From: Candidatus Woesearchaeota archaeon
Lineage (GTDB): Archaea; Nanobdellota; Nanobdellia; Woesearchaeales; UBA10216
Assembly: GCA_016180065.1 (NCBI GenBank)
Contig: JACPBY010000016.1
Coordinates: 1-34,968 of the forward strand
Direction: 5' to 3'
Length of the DNA: 34,968 bases
In this document: in pieces, positions 22,727-30,675 of the stretch
How the letters are laid out: each line of letters opens with the position of its first letter
Numbering within the stretch: the first letter of the stretch is position 1
Program-made: the position numbers and the translations under genes
The notes under the pieces: model-generated
What the model was told of the DNA's origin: nothing
Database searches by the model: none
Seen by the model: the letters and a program-made list of their open reading frames with translations, nothing else

Positions 22727-23313
22727 CTGATTGTGCCTTCCGAAACTTTTGAGAGAAGTCTTGATCCTTCATAGTCTTTTGGCACAACGTATTCTGGCAT
22801 GTGCCTGTCGCTTACAGGGAATCCAGCCTCATAAAATGCCATTGCAACCATGTTTGAGCAGGCTACGCTGTGGGCATTGCATTTATGCCCGGGCATGCAC
22901 ACCAGGCTCTTGTTGCCTTCTCCGTTCCAGTGCAGCACCCGTCCAAAAACTATTCTCAAATACTGTATCCACGAGAACGGCTTGCCCAGGAAAAGCCTTA
23001 GTGCTGTGCTGATAACTTTTTTCCTTTGCGGGTTTGTGAGTCTCTTGTTTCTAAGTATTTTGTATGCGAAGTAATCCTTTTCTGTGAGGTCATACATCAG
23101 GTCGCATATGTGGCAGCCTTTCTTCGGGGTTGCTTCTATTGTTCTGCCCTGCCCCATGTAGAGCATTACATGGTGCCACTTGCTTCCCTGCAATGCCCGG
23201 TTTATTGAATGGAGAAGCCCTTTTTCGCTTACCAGTATGACGTCTGCCTCATGAAGCTTTTTTATCAGGCGCTGCGCTTTCCCAAGTCTCCTGATTCCCA
23301 GCTTAAGCCTCAT
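22723..23313 (-). CDS. YiiX/YebB-like permuted papain-fold hydrolase (NlpC/P60 superfamily)
   Basis: A 196-residue protein resembling the circularly permuted NlpC/P60 hydrolases. EADVILVSEKGLLHSINRAL is the permuted start, KWHHVMLYMGQGRTIEA carries the catalytic-type His, and NAHSVACSNMVAMAFYEAG carries the Cys nucleophile (CSxMV in place of the family's CSxLV). Middle motif GKPFSWIQYLRIVFG. No signal peptide or membrane helix is visible, so it would act in the cytoplasm. Family members cut amide or thioester links in peptides or lipids; an archaeon lacking murein would need another substrate. It is convergent with htpX. Fold call good, function open. Confidence 0.72.
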   Translation of the reverse strand: MRLKLGIRRLGKAQRLIKKLHEADVILVSEKGLLHSINRALQGSKWHHVMLYMGQGRTIEATPKKGCHICDLMYDLTEKDYFAYKILRNKRLTNPQRKKVISTALRLFLGKPFSWIQYLRIVFGRVLHWNGEGNKSLVCMPGHKCNAHSVACSNMVAMAFYEAGFPVSDRHMPEYVVPKDYEGSRLLSKVSEGTIS

Positions 23314-23374
23314 TTTTTTGCCTCATTTTAAGCATCCAACCTTTTTTTGAGGCCTCTCTTTTTTAACCTTTGTG

Positions 23375-24028
23375 CTATCTGTATTCTGAATCCAGGACTT
23401 TTCTTATCTCTGCAGCTTTCTTTGGCCCTATAAGCTCAACTTTCTGGAGCTGCTCCTCGGTTGCGTTTATTATTTCCGCTGCAGAGCCGAATTTTTGCAG
23501 CAGCGATTTTGCAAGTTTTGCCTCTATTCCCGGCAGGGATGCTATTATGTACTCTTGCTGCTGTGCAAGTGTTGCTGGCTTTTGAGGGTGCATTGATGGC
23601 TGGGGGTGTTTGGCACCTCTTTCCCTTTTTGCTATCGCAACAAGAAGCCCTGCAGTGTCTTTCGGGTTTTTTGAATAAATTATTGGTATCCCGTAGCTTA
23701 CCGCTATTGTTGCAAGCATGCCCCTTATGGCGTTCGGATGGACGTTTCTGATTGAGTATATGTCTTTCTCCTCGCTGCCTTCAATTAGAAGAACAGGCCT
23801 TTCAAAGTTTTCCTTGAGTTCTTTAAGCTGCAGCAGCAGCCTTCCGTCTATTATTGAGTTGACAAAGTCCCCTGCCCGTTTTACTTCAACAGCCACCCTG
23901 CTGCTGCAAAGGAAATCCCCAATCGGAAGGGCTTTGAGCTCTATCAGCGCGCCCTCATCGTAAAGTGCCTTGACCACGCCGGAATGCTTTTCCCTTACGT
24001 CAGCGAATATCAGTATTTTTCCTTCCAT
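23375..24028 (-). CDS. XPF/ERCC4-type structure-specific nuclease with HhH domain (nuclease half of Hef)
   Basis: Cuts branched DNA such as stalled forks and 3' flaps. In 217 residues, the ERCC4 nuclease domain shows FADVREKHSG (Asp10, Arg12, Glu13), IGDFLCSSRVAVEVKRAGD (37-54) and DGRLLLQLKEL. A C-terminal pair of helix-hairpin-helix motifs (ASLPGIEAKLAKSLLQKFG, VELIGPKKAAEIRKVL) is present. The conserved ERKx3D reads EVKx3D here, an unusual change next to the catalytic Lys. In Euryarchaeota this domain is often fused to the Hef helicase; here the helicase is a separate gene 1.8 kb away on the same strand, with a restriction-modification pair between. It may equally be a stand-alone crenarchaeal-style XPF. 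Confidence 0.9.
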   Translation of the reverse strand: MEGKILIFADVREKHSGVVKALYDEGALIELKALPIGDFLCSSRVAVEVKRAGDFVNSIIDGRLLLQLKELKENFERPVLLIEGSEEKDIYSIRNVHPNAIRGMLATIAVSYGIPIIYSKNPKDTAGLLVAIAKRERGAKHPQPSMHPQKPATLAQQQEYIIASLPGIEAKLAKSLLQKFGSAAEIINATEEQLQKVELIGPKKAAEIRKVLDSEYR

Positions 24029-24046
24029 TTTTTTAAAAACAGCAGG

Positions 24047-24835
24047 TCAGGCAATATTAACAACCGCTTCGTATAATTCAGGCCATCGGTCTTGCTTCAT
24101 TCTGAACTTTGTCCCGTGGTTATGGCTTGTTCGGGCATCAAAATCTACATAGATAGTCCCATTCTCTATTGCAGAAATAAAGCGGCTTAAACTAAACTTT
24201 TGAAGCATTTTTATGTCAGAATACTTAAAATATTCTTTTCCATCAATTCGTTTAACTTCTGCTTTCACAAAAAAACAATTCAATAGTTTTGTGCCTGCTT
24301 TATGAAACAAGTCATCAAAACCCCAATATGGCTGCGGGTTAAGTTCACTTAATCCAGTTCGCTTTTTTACTGACGCTAGCCAATCTTTATGCCGAGGGGA
24401 AACAGCTTTAGCATCAAAAGATGTGAGTACTTTTCTATTTTTACTGTCTATGGCCACCTTAAACCCTCTATCGCTTCTTGTCGTGCAGCTTATTGTTTGT
24501 CTAAAACTCATTTCATTTGCAGGATATTTAGTTCCTGCTTCTTGGTGCTTCCAGCCATATTTTAAAAGCAGAATGTTTGGAACAAATTTTAATACTCTGG
24601 GAGACGGTTCCATATGAAACAGAGTTGTAAGTGAAGAAGTATCTGTCCTTTGGCATTTCAGTTCCCATTCGGCAGCGTTTGGTATAGGGAGATTGTTCTC
24701 TTTAATCCCTAAAAAGTCCTCTAAGGTGTTTCCTACTCCACCAACATTTCCTTGTCTGCCTCCAAGAACCCGCCCTTTACTTTTAAGCTCACGGAGTTTC
24801 TGAATCAGCTTGTCTTTAGTGTAAATTTCAACCAT
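24047..24835 (-). CDS. MvaI/BcnI-family type II restriction endonuclease
   Basis: A 262-residue nuclease. Family signatures are VGGVGNTLEDFLGI (31-44), then AEWELKCQR with the catalytic ExK (58-60), and the C-terminal VDFDARTSHNHGTKFRMKQD typical of MvaI/BcnI enzymes. Known relatives act as monomers on CC-W/S-GG sites; the exact site here cannot be read. ATG 24835 begins 4 nt after the methyltransferase stop, so the two are co-translated, methyltransferase first. The DNA is visibly more A+T-rich than the ribosomal or primase genes, as expected for a mobile defence module. Confidence 0.85.
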   Translation of the reverse strand: MVEIYTKDKLIQKLRELKSKGRVLGGRQGNVGGVGNTLEDFLGIKENNLPIPNAAEWELKCQRTDTSSLTTLFHMEPSPRVLKFVPNILLLKYGWKHQEAGTKYPANEMSFRQTISCTTRSDRGFKVAIDSKNRKVLTSFDAKAVSPRHKDWLASVKKRTGLSELNPQPYWGFDDLFHKAGTKLLNCFFVKAEVKRIDGKEYFKYSDIKMLQKFSLSRFISAIENGTIYVDFDARTSHNHGTKFRMKQDRWPELYEAVVNIA

Positions 24836-24839
24836 TCAG

Positions 24840-25763
24840 CTAACCGTCACGATTGTCATTAGTTGTATCGGCAGGTTTCCAAAAGTCGAGCAGATATTCA
24901 AAAGTTACGCCCATGGTGATGTAGTTGCTTGGCCAACCAAAAATGCCCACTTTGTTAACAATGTTTGTTCTATCCCAGATTATTGTATTTCTTAATTCAT
25001 ACCCTCTTTTTCTCAATTCTTCAATTAAAGAAACGTGAATGGTTATCCTCTTATTTTCCCACCACATATCAGGGACATTAATGACGCAATGGCCTTTTTG
25101 TTTTAATAAGGGCAGCAGCTTTTCAAAAATATCCCCCATATTTTTAGTGTAATCTTCAATGGACATTGTTCCAAGGTCTCTTACGTCTTGCGAATATTGT
25201 TCTACAATCCCAAGCTGCCCATTGTCCCTGTCCCTTCTTGATTTGTTCTTTCTTGCCCTGTTAAGAAGATTGGCGTATGGTGGGGATGTCCAAATAAGCT
25301 TTATCGTATTAGGTTTAAAATACTCAGGTATGTTTATTGCATCATCACAAACTGCAATCTGCTTTGCTGTGCCAAACAGTTTAGTTTCTGTTAATCTGCT
25401 CTTGGCAAGTTTAACGAATTTCTCGTTTAAATCAAAACCAACGGCGTTTCGCTCTAAATCTTGGGCTGCTACAAGCGTTGTTCCACTGCCAACAAACGGG
25501 TCTAAAATAAGTTCCCCTTTGTGAGTGAACAACTCAATAACCTTCTTTGATAAGGAAATCGGAAATGTTGCAGGGTGAACAGTTTTATCCCTTATGTCTC
25601 TTTTTTCATAAAAAAACTGCCATACTCCTATTTGACTTTTAAGCCATTCTTTTGCGGTCATGCAATTAAGATGGGTTATGTCACAATCGCAAACGCGTTC
25701 GCTGCTTATGTTTAGTGGTTTCTTATGGATTGCCGTAGTTTTCATTTCCATTACACTTTCCAT
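24840..25763 (-). CDS. Type II DNA methyltransferase, probably N4-cytosine
   Basis: Protects the host from the neighbouring endonuclease. From ATG 25763 it has 307 residues: HPATFPISLSKKVIELFT then DPFVGSGTTL (88-97, AdoMet site), the catalytic TSPPYANLLNRA (TSPPY 159-163), and a C-terminal target-recognition region. SPPY is the usual form in N4-cytosine enzymes, matching the m4C methyltransferases that accompany MvaI/BcnI nucleases. The frame is open further upstream to a TTG at 25877 that overlaps the helicase gene. Codons before 25763 look less protein-like and a TATA-like ATAATTTAAAAG lies in them, so the ATG cluster at 25763/25751/25745 is preferred. A+T-rich like its partner. Confidence 0.85.
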   Translation of the reverse strand: MESVMEMKTTAIHKKPLNISSERVCDCDITHLNCMTAKEWLKSQIGVWQFFYEKRDIRDKTVHPATFPISLSKKVIELFTHKGELILDPFVGSGTTLVAAQDLERNAVGFDLNEKFVKLAKSRLTETKLFGTAKQIAVCDDAINIPEYFKPNTIKLIWTSPPYANLLNRARKNKSRRDRDNGQLGIVEQYSQDVRDLGTMSIEDYTKNMGDIFEKLLPLLKQKGHCVINVPDMWWENKRITIHVSLIEELRKRGYELRNTIIWDRTNIVNKVGIFGWPSNYITMGVTFEYLLDFWKPADTTNDNRDG

Positions 25764-25830
25764 ACCCTCTTTTAAATTATCCTCGCTTATAAGCCTTACG
25801 CCTTCTTGTCCAGTGTCCAGTGCCCTCTCG

Positions 25831-27387
25831 TCACGAAAACTTTCCGGAATCAAGTTGTTTCTGCCCTGCCGGCTCAAGCTTTAGCTTGCTTTTAAGCGTT
25901 TTCAGTATGCGGTGCATCCTTTTTTCCTTGTGGTGGGCAACCCACCTGAAAGTCTCGTCCCTCGTGTTTCTCGTCATGAGTATTGTGACCTTGCCTTTTT
26001 CCTGCCTTCCTGTCCTGCCCCTTCTTTGTATCTGCCTTATTGCTGAGGGTATGGGCTCATAAAACACGACAAGGTCGACCTTTGGTATGTCAAGCCCTTC
26101 TTCCCCTATCGAAGTGGCTATTATGACGTTAAACTCACCTGCTGTGAACTTGTCAAGAAGTTCCCGCTGCTGTTTCTGGCTCAATCCAGTTTCGCCTTTT
26201 TTCATCTGCCCGACAAAGATGCTTGCCCGTATGCCCTCAATCTGGTTCAGTTCCTCCTGCAGCTTCAATGCAGAATCCCTGTAATGGTTGAAGACTATTG
26301 CCTTTGCGCCTTTGGCATCTGCAATGTTTTCTTTTATTATCCTTTTCAGCTCGTCGATTTTCGGGTGCTCAATCTTTTTTTCATGGAGCTGCTGCGTTTT
26401 GGCAATTGCTGCGAGGAAGTTGTTGTCGGAAAAAAGCCTTTTTGCGGCCTTTGTTTTTCCCGCCTTCGCATCTTCCCTGAGCCTGTCAAAGTACTTTTGC
26501 AGCGCAGTGATTCCCTGCGTTTCGAGAAGCTCAAGCGCATGCCCGACTTTCATGGCTTCCGCGAGTGATGATATTGCCCTCAGGAGAGGAAAATTTCTGT
26601 AATCGCCTGCGAGTTCAGAGCGGAGAGATGCCTGGAGCTCCAGAAGTTCTTTTTTGGAAATTCCAGTGATGCCTCTGAGGTAGCCTGTATTTTTCACCAC
26701 TTCCAGCTTTGACCTGAATGAAGCGTCGAGAAGCTTTTTTACTTCTGCAAATTCAGGCGGAAGGTCTACCTTCACCCAGTCAATCTCTATTTCCTGGATG
26801 TAAGGCTTGACGTCAGGGTCTGCCTCTGTCCTTACCTCTATGTCCTCTATTGAGAGGTTCCTGCACACCTCGCTTATCTTATCCAGGTCGCTTCCTGGTG
26901 ATGCCGTGAGTGCAAGTACCCTCGGGAACCTGGCGGTTTTCATGTAATGCTTTGCTATCCATACATAGCTGTATTCTTTTACTGCCCTGTGCGCTTCGTC
27001 AAATCCCAGCAGGACAACATCCTCAAGGCTTATCTTCCCAGACAGAAGGTCATTCTCCAGGCCTTGGGGTGTGCTGAATATTACGCTGGCTTTTTCCCAA
27101 AGCCCTCCCCTTTTTCCCGCAGCAACCATTCCCGTAAGCACAGCCATTTTCTCTTCAGCAATGTTCAGGTGCTTCTTGAACACTTCCATGTACTGGTCTA
27201 TAAGCGGCCTTGTCGGCCCTATGAAAAGTATCTTGCTGTCAGGATAGAGCTTAAGCCTGTGAGCTGCCAGCATAAGGAATATGTTTGTCTTCCCAAGGCC
27301 TGTTGGAAGCACTACAAGCGTGTTTCTTGCCGCAGCAGTTGCCAGTATGGTTTCCTGGTAAAGCCTTGGTGTAAAGCCTTTTATCAT
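25831..27387 (-). CDS. hef: Hef/FANCM-type SF2 DNA helicase (helicase half of Hef)
   Basis: Remodels stalled replication forks. From ATG 27387 it has 518 residues: motif I VVLPTGLGKTN (28-34), GPTRPLIDQY, DEAH at 130-133, LTASPGSD, an insert domain between the two RecA folds as in Hef/MDA5-like helicases (about 180-330), and motifs V-VI IATSIGEEGLDIPKVDLV and QIQRRGRTGR. The C-terminus stops soon after the helicase fold. The XPF nuclease that Hef normally carries is a separate gene beyond the restriction-modification pair. A TTG at 27414 would add nine residues. The stop lies in the region upstream of the methyltransferase gene. Confidence 0.93.
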   Translation of the reverse strand: MIKGFTPRLYQETILATAAARNTLVVLPTGLGKTNIFLMLAAHRLKLYPDSKILFIGPTRPLIDQYMEVFKKHLNIAEEKMAVLTGMVAAGKRGGLWEKASVIFSTPQGLENDLLSGKISLEDVVLLGFDEAHRAVKEYSYVWIAKHYMKTARFPRVLALTASPGSDLDKISEVCRNLSIEDIEVRTEADPDVKPYIQEIEIDWVKVDLPPEFAEVKKLLDASFRSKLEVVKNTGYLRGITGISKKELLELQASLRSELAGDYRNFPLLRAISSLAEAMKVGHALELLETQGITALQKYFDRLREDAKAGKTKAAKRLFSDNNFLAAIAKTQQLHEKKIEHPKIDELKRIIKENIADAKGAKAIVFNHYRDSALKLQEELNQIEGIRASIFVGQMKKGETGLSQKQQRELLDKFTAGEFNVIIATSIGEEGLDIPKVDLVVFYEPIPSAIRQIQRRGRTGRQEKGKVTILMTRNTRDETFRWVAHHKEKRMHRILKTLKSKLKLEPAGQKQLDSGKFS

Positions 27388-27429
27388 GGTCTTTTTAAGA
27401 AAAAGGCCAATCAAAAACTTTTCCTTTTA

Positions 27430-27798
27430 TTATGCCAAGAAGTCAAGCTTTTTGTGCAGCTGGTAGCTTGCAAACTCCGCAACAACGAATATCAGCGCAA
27501 TCAGCAACCCGCTTCCTATCCTGTGCCCAAAAATATAGCCAATAAGAAAAGCAATGCTCATTGCATGGAACGGCAAAGGGTCGTTCTCCCTTCTGAGGTA
27601 GATAAGCCTGCCAAAAATAAGCCCGGCTGCGGCAACGAGCATGTATGAGAAGTTCCTGTCAACAATCAGTTTTCCGGCTGCAAACCCGAAAGCCAGAAGC
27701 ACGACAAAGGATAGCTCTACCCAGTTCGTCAGGACTTCAAACCCGCCCTTTCCCCATCCCTTGGCGTAAACTATGCCTGTTTTAATCTCAACAGCCAT
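27430..27798 (-). CDS. Small integral membrane protein, unknown
   Basis: A 122-residue protein with about four hydrophobic segments (VELSFVVLLAFGFAAGKLIV, FSYMLVAAAGLIFGRLIYL, AMSIAFLIGYIFGH, GLLIALIFVVAEFASYQL). The N-terminus is short and polar (MAVEIKTGIVYAKG). I recognise no family; no catalytic motif is visible. ATG 27798 lies about 20 nt from TATA-like TCTTTAAAAAGG. It sits between the site-2 protease and hef on the same strand, 42 nt before the end of the protease gene, and may share its transcript. Confidence 0.65.
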   Translation of the reverse strand: MAVEIKTGIVYAKGWGKGGFEVLTNWVELSFVVLLAFGFAAGKLIVDRNFSYMLVAAAGLIFGRLIYLRRENDPLPFHAMSIAFLIGYIFGHRIGSGLLIALIFVVAEFASYQLHKKLDFLA

Positions 27799-27839
27799 TC
27801 CGGCTTTTAGCCTTTTTAAAGATTGTGCAAAGCCTTGAG

Positions 27840-28607
27840 TTATGGCGGCCAGTCTCCAATTTTTGGCTCCAGAAAGTTGAAGTAAGCAAAGGCCGTAACA
27901 ACCCCTATGACCAGTGATGCGGTTAGCGCAAGCAGCACGTTTATGTTTGTCATCAGCAGCAGCACTCCGCAGCTTATTATTGCCCCAAACACCAAAGGGT
28001 AGAATGTTTTGCTGGCGTACATGATGTTCGCCCCGTCCAATGGTGGTATTGGCAGGACGTTTGTTATGGCGAAAAGCACGTTGACCAGAACCATCTTCTC
28101 GGCAAACGCAGCAGGCAGGAATCCCCCGAACCCTTTCACCAATGCTGCAACGAACAGGTTTGCAAGCACCCCCACCAGGGATACCTTTCCCAGGTCAAAG
28201 TAGCCCAGCCTGTACCTGAAGTAGCCCAGCCTGTGCTTTTCCATGAAGTGCAGGAACACTCCACTGTATGCCAAGAATATCACTTTGCCGTAAGTCATAA
28301 AGGCAAGTATTACTCCGGCAACAAGGCCGTATAGGAATGGCTTGAACTCTGTCTTGTAGCCCATGTTTAATCCAAAAATCCTGTGGGCAGATTCGTGCAC
28401 GAAAACAGCTATTGCAACAGCTATCAGGCTCAGCGCGAAATTGCTGGCAAAGGCGCCAAAAACGAACTTTTCCCCTTCAAAACTGAAGCCGACTATAAAC
28501 GCCATGGCCAGCACAGAGGCAAGCAGCCAGAGCTGCTCCTGCTTTGAGAAGGCAAAGTACCTTCTCAGCCTGTCAATCCAGTCGTAAAACGAGTATAGCG
28601 ACGCCAT
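27840..28607 (-). CDS. Site-2-protease-family (M50) intramembrane metalloprotease
   Basis: Cleaves membrane-spanning segments. A 255-residue polytopic protein with FVHESAHRIFG (HExxH at 71-75) in one membrane helix and NVLPIPPLDGANI (183-195, third zinc ligand Asp about 191) in another, the two halves of the S2P site. About six hydrophobic segments; no PDZ or CBS domain. A short internal duplication (HRLGYFRYRLGYF, residues 125-137) comes from a 15-nt direct repeat in the DNA. AGGA precedes ATG 28607. A minus-strand TATA-like GCATTTAAAAAC lies near 28653-28664. Confidence 0.88.
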   Translation of the reverse strand: MASLYSFYDWIDRLRRYFAFSKQEQLWLLASVLAMAFIVGFSFEGEKFVFGAFASNFALSLIAVAIAVFVHESAHRIFGLNMGYKTEFKPFLYGLVAGVILAFMTYGKVIFLAYSGVFLHFMEKHRLGYFRYRLGYFDLGKVSLVGVLANLFVAALVKGFGGFLPAAFAEKMVLVNVLFAITNVLPIPPLDGANIMYASKTFYPLVFGAIISCGVLLLMTNINVLLALTASLVIGVVTAFAYFNFLEPKIGDWPP

Positions 28608-28726
28608 CTTCCTGCTTTCTGATGCCTCTTTTTATCCACAGCCCAGCTTTGCATGTTTTTAAATGCTTTGGTCAATTGCTGGCAGATGTTTAACAAAATA
28701 TTTAAATTAATAGTTATCGCCCATTC

Positions 28727-29554
28727 ATGATTTGCATGGCTATATCAGGTAAGGATCTTGGCATCTTAAGGCAGTGGACAGGGCAGTCAAGAGATGGCCC
28801 GGTTATAATTGTAAATGTTTCATGTTCTTATGATGCAGCTGTGTTGAGGGATGAGCAAAAGCTGACGGAAGAACTTAGACAACTTGCCGCAAGAGAAAAC
28901 CGTTTCGATATAGAAGGAGTAGGCGGGCTTGAGCCGATTGTTAGGCAGGGGCAACACAAGCGGAATGGAACTTTGCCAAATGGCTCAAGAGACATAGCTA
29001 AGAACCATTTTGAATATGAGATGGCTGGCAATGTATTGTCTTCCGCCATCTTCAAGGGCAGCCTTTCCCTCTCAGTCAGGAGAATCCATGCTTACTTTTC
29101 AAGGCTTGCTCAGCACCAGCCAGATATGTTCTATTCGCCACAATTCTCCGATTCTGTTCTCTATGCGCTTTTTCAGGCACAGCGTTCAATTTCAAAAGAG
29201 CCTTCAGCTGTTGCCCAGGAAAGGTTGCTTGGAAGATTGGAATTGATTGCAGCCGTCGCTTTTGGGCAGTTGGATGAACGCCCCGCCTTCAGCTTATTCA
29301 GGAATTTCCATTACGTCGATGGCTGTTTGGATGGGGAAGTGCCAGCTTCAACTAAAAACACAGCAGATCATAGAACAAAGTCATCCTTTGTTCACCCGGC
29401 AAGCAACGGTCACAAAAGTCATTATCAAGATGTACCAAGCAAGCCACTGAATTCCGGCACCAGACAGCAGTATTTCCCTGCATGGTCTACTTCCTCTCCG
29501 CGGATAAGTGTTATGCATGACGCGGTGTTTGGAATGTCTGTAACTAGCCGCTAA
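28727..29554 (+). CDS. Orphan protein, 275 residues
   Basis: Not recognised. ATG 28727 is 24-25 nt from TATTTAAA (28699-28706), so the gene seems genuinely expressed as a leaderless mRNA. The first third is alpha/beta (GPVIIVNVSCSYDAAVLRDE, then a charged helix). The middle is helix-rich (LSLSVRRIHAYFSRLAQHQP; AVAQERLLGRLELIAAVAFG). The last 70 residues are Ser/Thr/His-rich and probably disordered. No signal peptide, membrane helix or zinc cluster. It is convergent with the TraB-family gene, overlapping by 4 nt. It could belong to the lineage-specific genes of this genome together with those at 10116, 14476 and 30676. Confidence 0.68.
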   Translation: MICMAISGKDLGILRQWTGQSRDGPVIIVNVSCSYDAAVLRDEQKLTEELRQLAARENRFDIEGVGGLEPIVRQGQHKRNGTLPNGSRDIAKNHFEYEMAGNVLSSAIFKGSLSLSVRRIHAYFSRLAQHQPDMFYSPQFSDSVLYALFQAQRSISKEPSAVAQERLLGRLELIAAVAFGQLDERPAFSLFRNFHYVDGCLDGEVPASTKNTADHRTKSSFVHPASNGHKSHYQDVPSKPLNSGTRQQYFPAWSTSSPRISVMHDAVFGMSVTSR

Positions 29555-30231
29555 TTTTGTGCCTTTGCCATCCTCACAATCTCTTTTTCATGTCCCGCTC
29601 CGACAACTGCAACAATCCTGCTTTGCGGCTCAGAAGCCATAATCCTTGAAAGCGTCTTTGCCATGTGGATGTTCCTGTCTTTTACCAGCGCCTTGTAAAG
29701 TTCAGGATAGCGTTCTTGCAGCTTTTTCATAGCCAGCTTTACAAACTGTTCACTCGGGGTTTTTGACAGGTCTATGTCAATCTTGGCAAGCTCTTTTTCC
29801 TCGCCAAGCCCGCCTATTCCGAGCAGCAGGTCTGCAGCCAGCCTCAGCTTTTCTTTCAGGCTTATCCTCGAGATGTTCTTCATGGTTATGTCAAGGGGCT
29901 GGTCTATCAGGGCAATCCTTATGCCGTTCTGCCTTGCAGCCTTGACTGCTGTCTTCATCTCCTCTCCCGGAACTGCTCCTATCATTTTGCCAAGCTTTCT
30001 CTGCACAAGGCTGCCGATGGCAAAGAACAGGGTTCCTGCGATTCCCATCTGCTTCACCATTGAAAGGCTGAACCTTTGCTTCTGTTCAGAGAGCAGGGCG
30101 TGGAGCCTTGCATGGTCCAGCTCCACAGCCACTATGTCCGGCTTCTCCGCAAGGATTATCCGCTCTACTTCCGCCACACTGTCTTTTGCAATGTGCGATG
30201 TCCCGATTATGGTCAGGTTTCCGTGTTTCAT
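29551..30231 (-). CDS. TraB/PrgY-family protein
   Basis: A 226-residue protein of the TraB (pheromone shutdown)/Tiki-like fold, common in archaea with uncertain function, possibly metal-dependent peptidases. It shows IIGTSHIAKDSVAEVERII with the conserved GTxH, VAVELDHARLHALL with the conserved Glu, IRIALIDQPLD, and VVGAGHEKEIVRMA near the C-terminus (GxGH). The long C-terminal membrane region found in many archaeal homologues is absent; only a short central hydrophobic stretch (MGIAGTLFFAIGSLV) remains. ATG 30231 is chosen; a TTG at 30264 close to the expected transcription start (TATA near 30284-30294) is possible. Confidence 0.85.
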   Translation of the reverse strand: MKHGNLTIIGTSHIAKDSVAEVERIILAEKPDIVAVELDHARLHALLSEQKQRFSLSMVKQMGIAGTLFFAIGSLVQRKLGKMIGAVPGEEMKTAVKAARQNGIRIALIDQPLDITMKNISRISLKEKLRLAADLLLGIGGLGEEKELAKIDIDLSKTPSEQFVKLAMKKLQERYPELYKALVKDRNIHMAKTLSRIMASEPQSRIVAVVGAGHEKEIVRMAKAQN

Positions 30232-30345
30232 TTTCGTTTGCAGCAGTGACGATGAATTCTCCAACTCAAAACGCGCCTGTCATAAAATTTATATACAGCC
30301 GCTGCAGTAACAATAAGTCATAGTTTAAAGTGTTTTTGGATTGAA

Positions 30346-30362
30346 CCTTTTTCGCAAAAAGG
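30346..30362 (+). promoter_or_regulatory. CCTTTTT/AAAAAGG hairpin in the PRC-barrel leader
   Basis: CCTTTTT-CGC-AAAAAGG forms a 7-bp stem 18 nt before the start codon at 30380. The same stem occurs in the tRNA(Gly) intron and just after tRNA(Gly). It argues against the TTG at 30341 being the true start, as the hairpin would then lie in coding sequence. Confidence 0.4.
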
Positions 30363-30379
30363 GTCATGAGGTGGTTGTG

Positions 30380-30655
30380 ATGCTAAGGACGAAAAGAGTG
30401 ACGGAAGCTTATGACATGAGGGTTTTTACAGACACTGGCGATTATTTTGGCGATATTGAGGAAGCTATTCTTACCCAGACAAAGGTTATTGGCTGGCGTG
30501 TTAAGGCAACGAGGAACTCAGTCCTGAGCAAGCTTCTCGGCTCTGCCAAGGGCGTTATCGTTCCCCACCAGCTTGTTAAGTCTGTCGGAGACGTAATGAT
30601 AATATCAAAAGCGGCGATGCCAAGCTATACACCTGACGAGCCGGCTAATGTTTGA
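30380..30655 (+). CDS. PRC-barrel domain protein
   Basis: A 91-residue, single-domain PRC-barrel protein. MLRTKRVTEAYDMRVFTDTG is the first strand pair, GDIEEAILTQTKVIGWRVKA the second, and AKGVIVPHQLVKSVGDVMII the last. In haloarchaea similar small proteins (CdpB1/CdpB2) form part of the SepF/FtsZ division machinery, while others relate to RNA processing; which applies here is not known. ATG 30380 has GAGGTGG 5 nt upstream, one of the few clear ribosome-binding sites in the window, and fits the family start better than TTG 30341. It is divergent from the TraB-family gene across a shared A/T-rich ATTTATATA element near 30287-30295. Confidence 0.85.
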   Translation: MLRTKRVTEAYDMRVFTDTGDYFGDIEEAILTQTKVIGWRVKATRNSVLSKLLGSAKGVIVPHQLVKSVGDVMIISKAAMPSYTPDEPANV

Positions 30656-30675
30656 AATTCTTCTTCAGCTTACTT

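Noticed and set aside
25764-25877. N-terminal extension of the methyltransferase from TTG 25877
   Set aside because: It overlaps the helicase 3' end, uses a rare start and contains a TATA-like element; the family motifs begin well after ATG 25763. Not fully excluded.
28200-28250. Direct repeat AGTAGCCCAGCCTGT as a mobile-element footprint
   Set aside because: It lies inside the site-2 protease coding frame and encodes a simple RLGYF duplication; no other sign of insertion.
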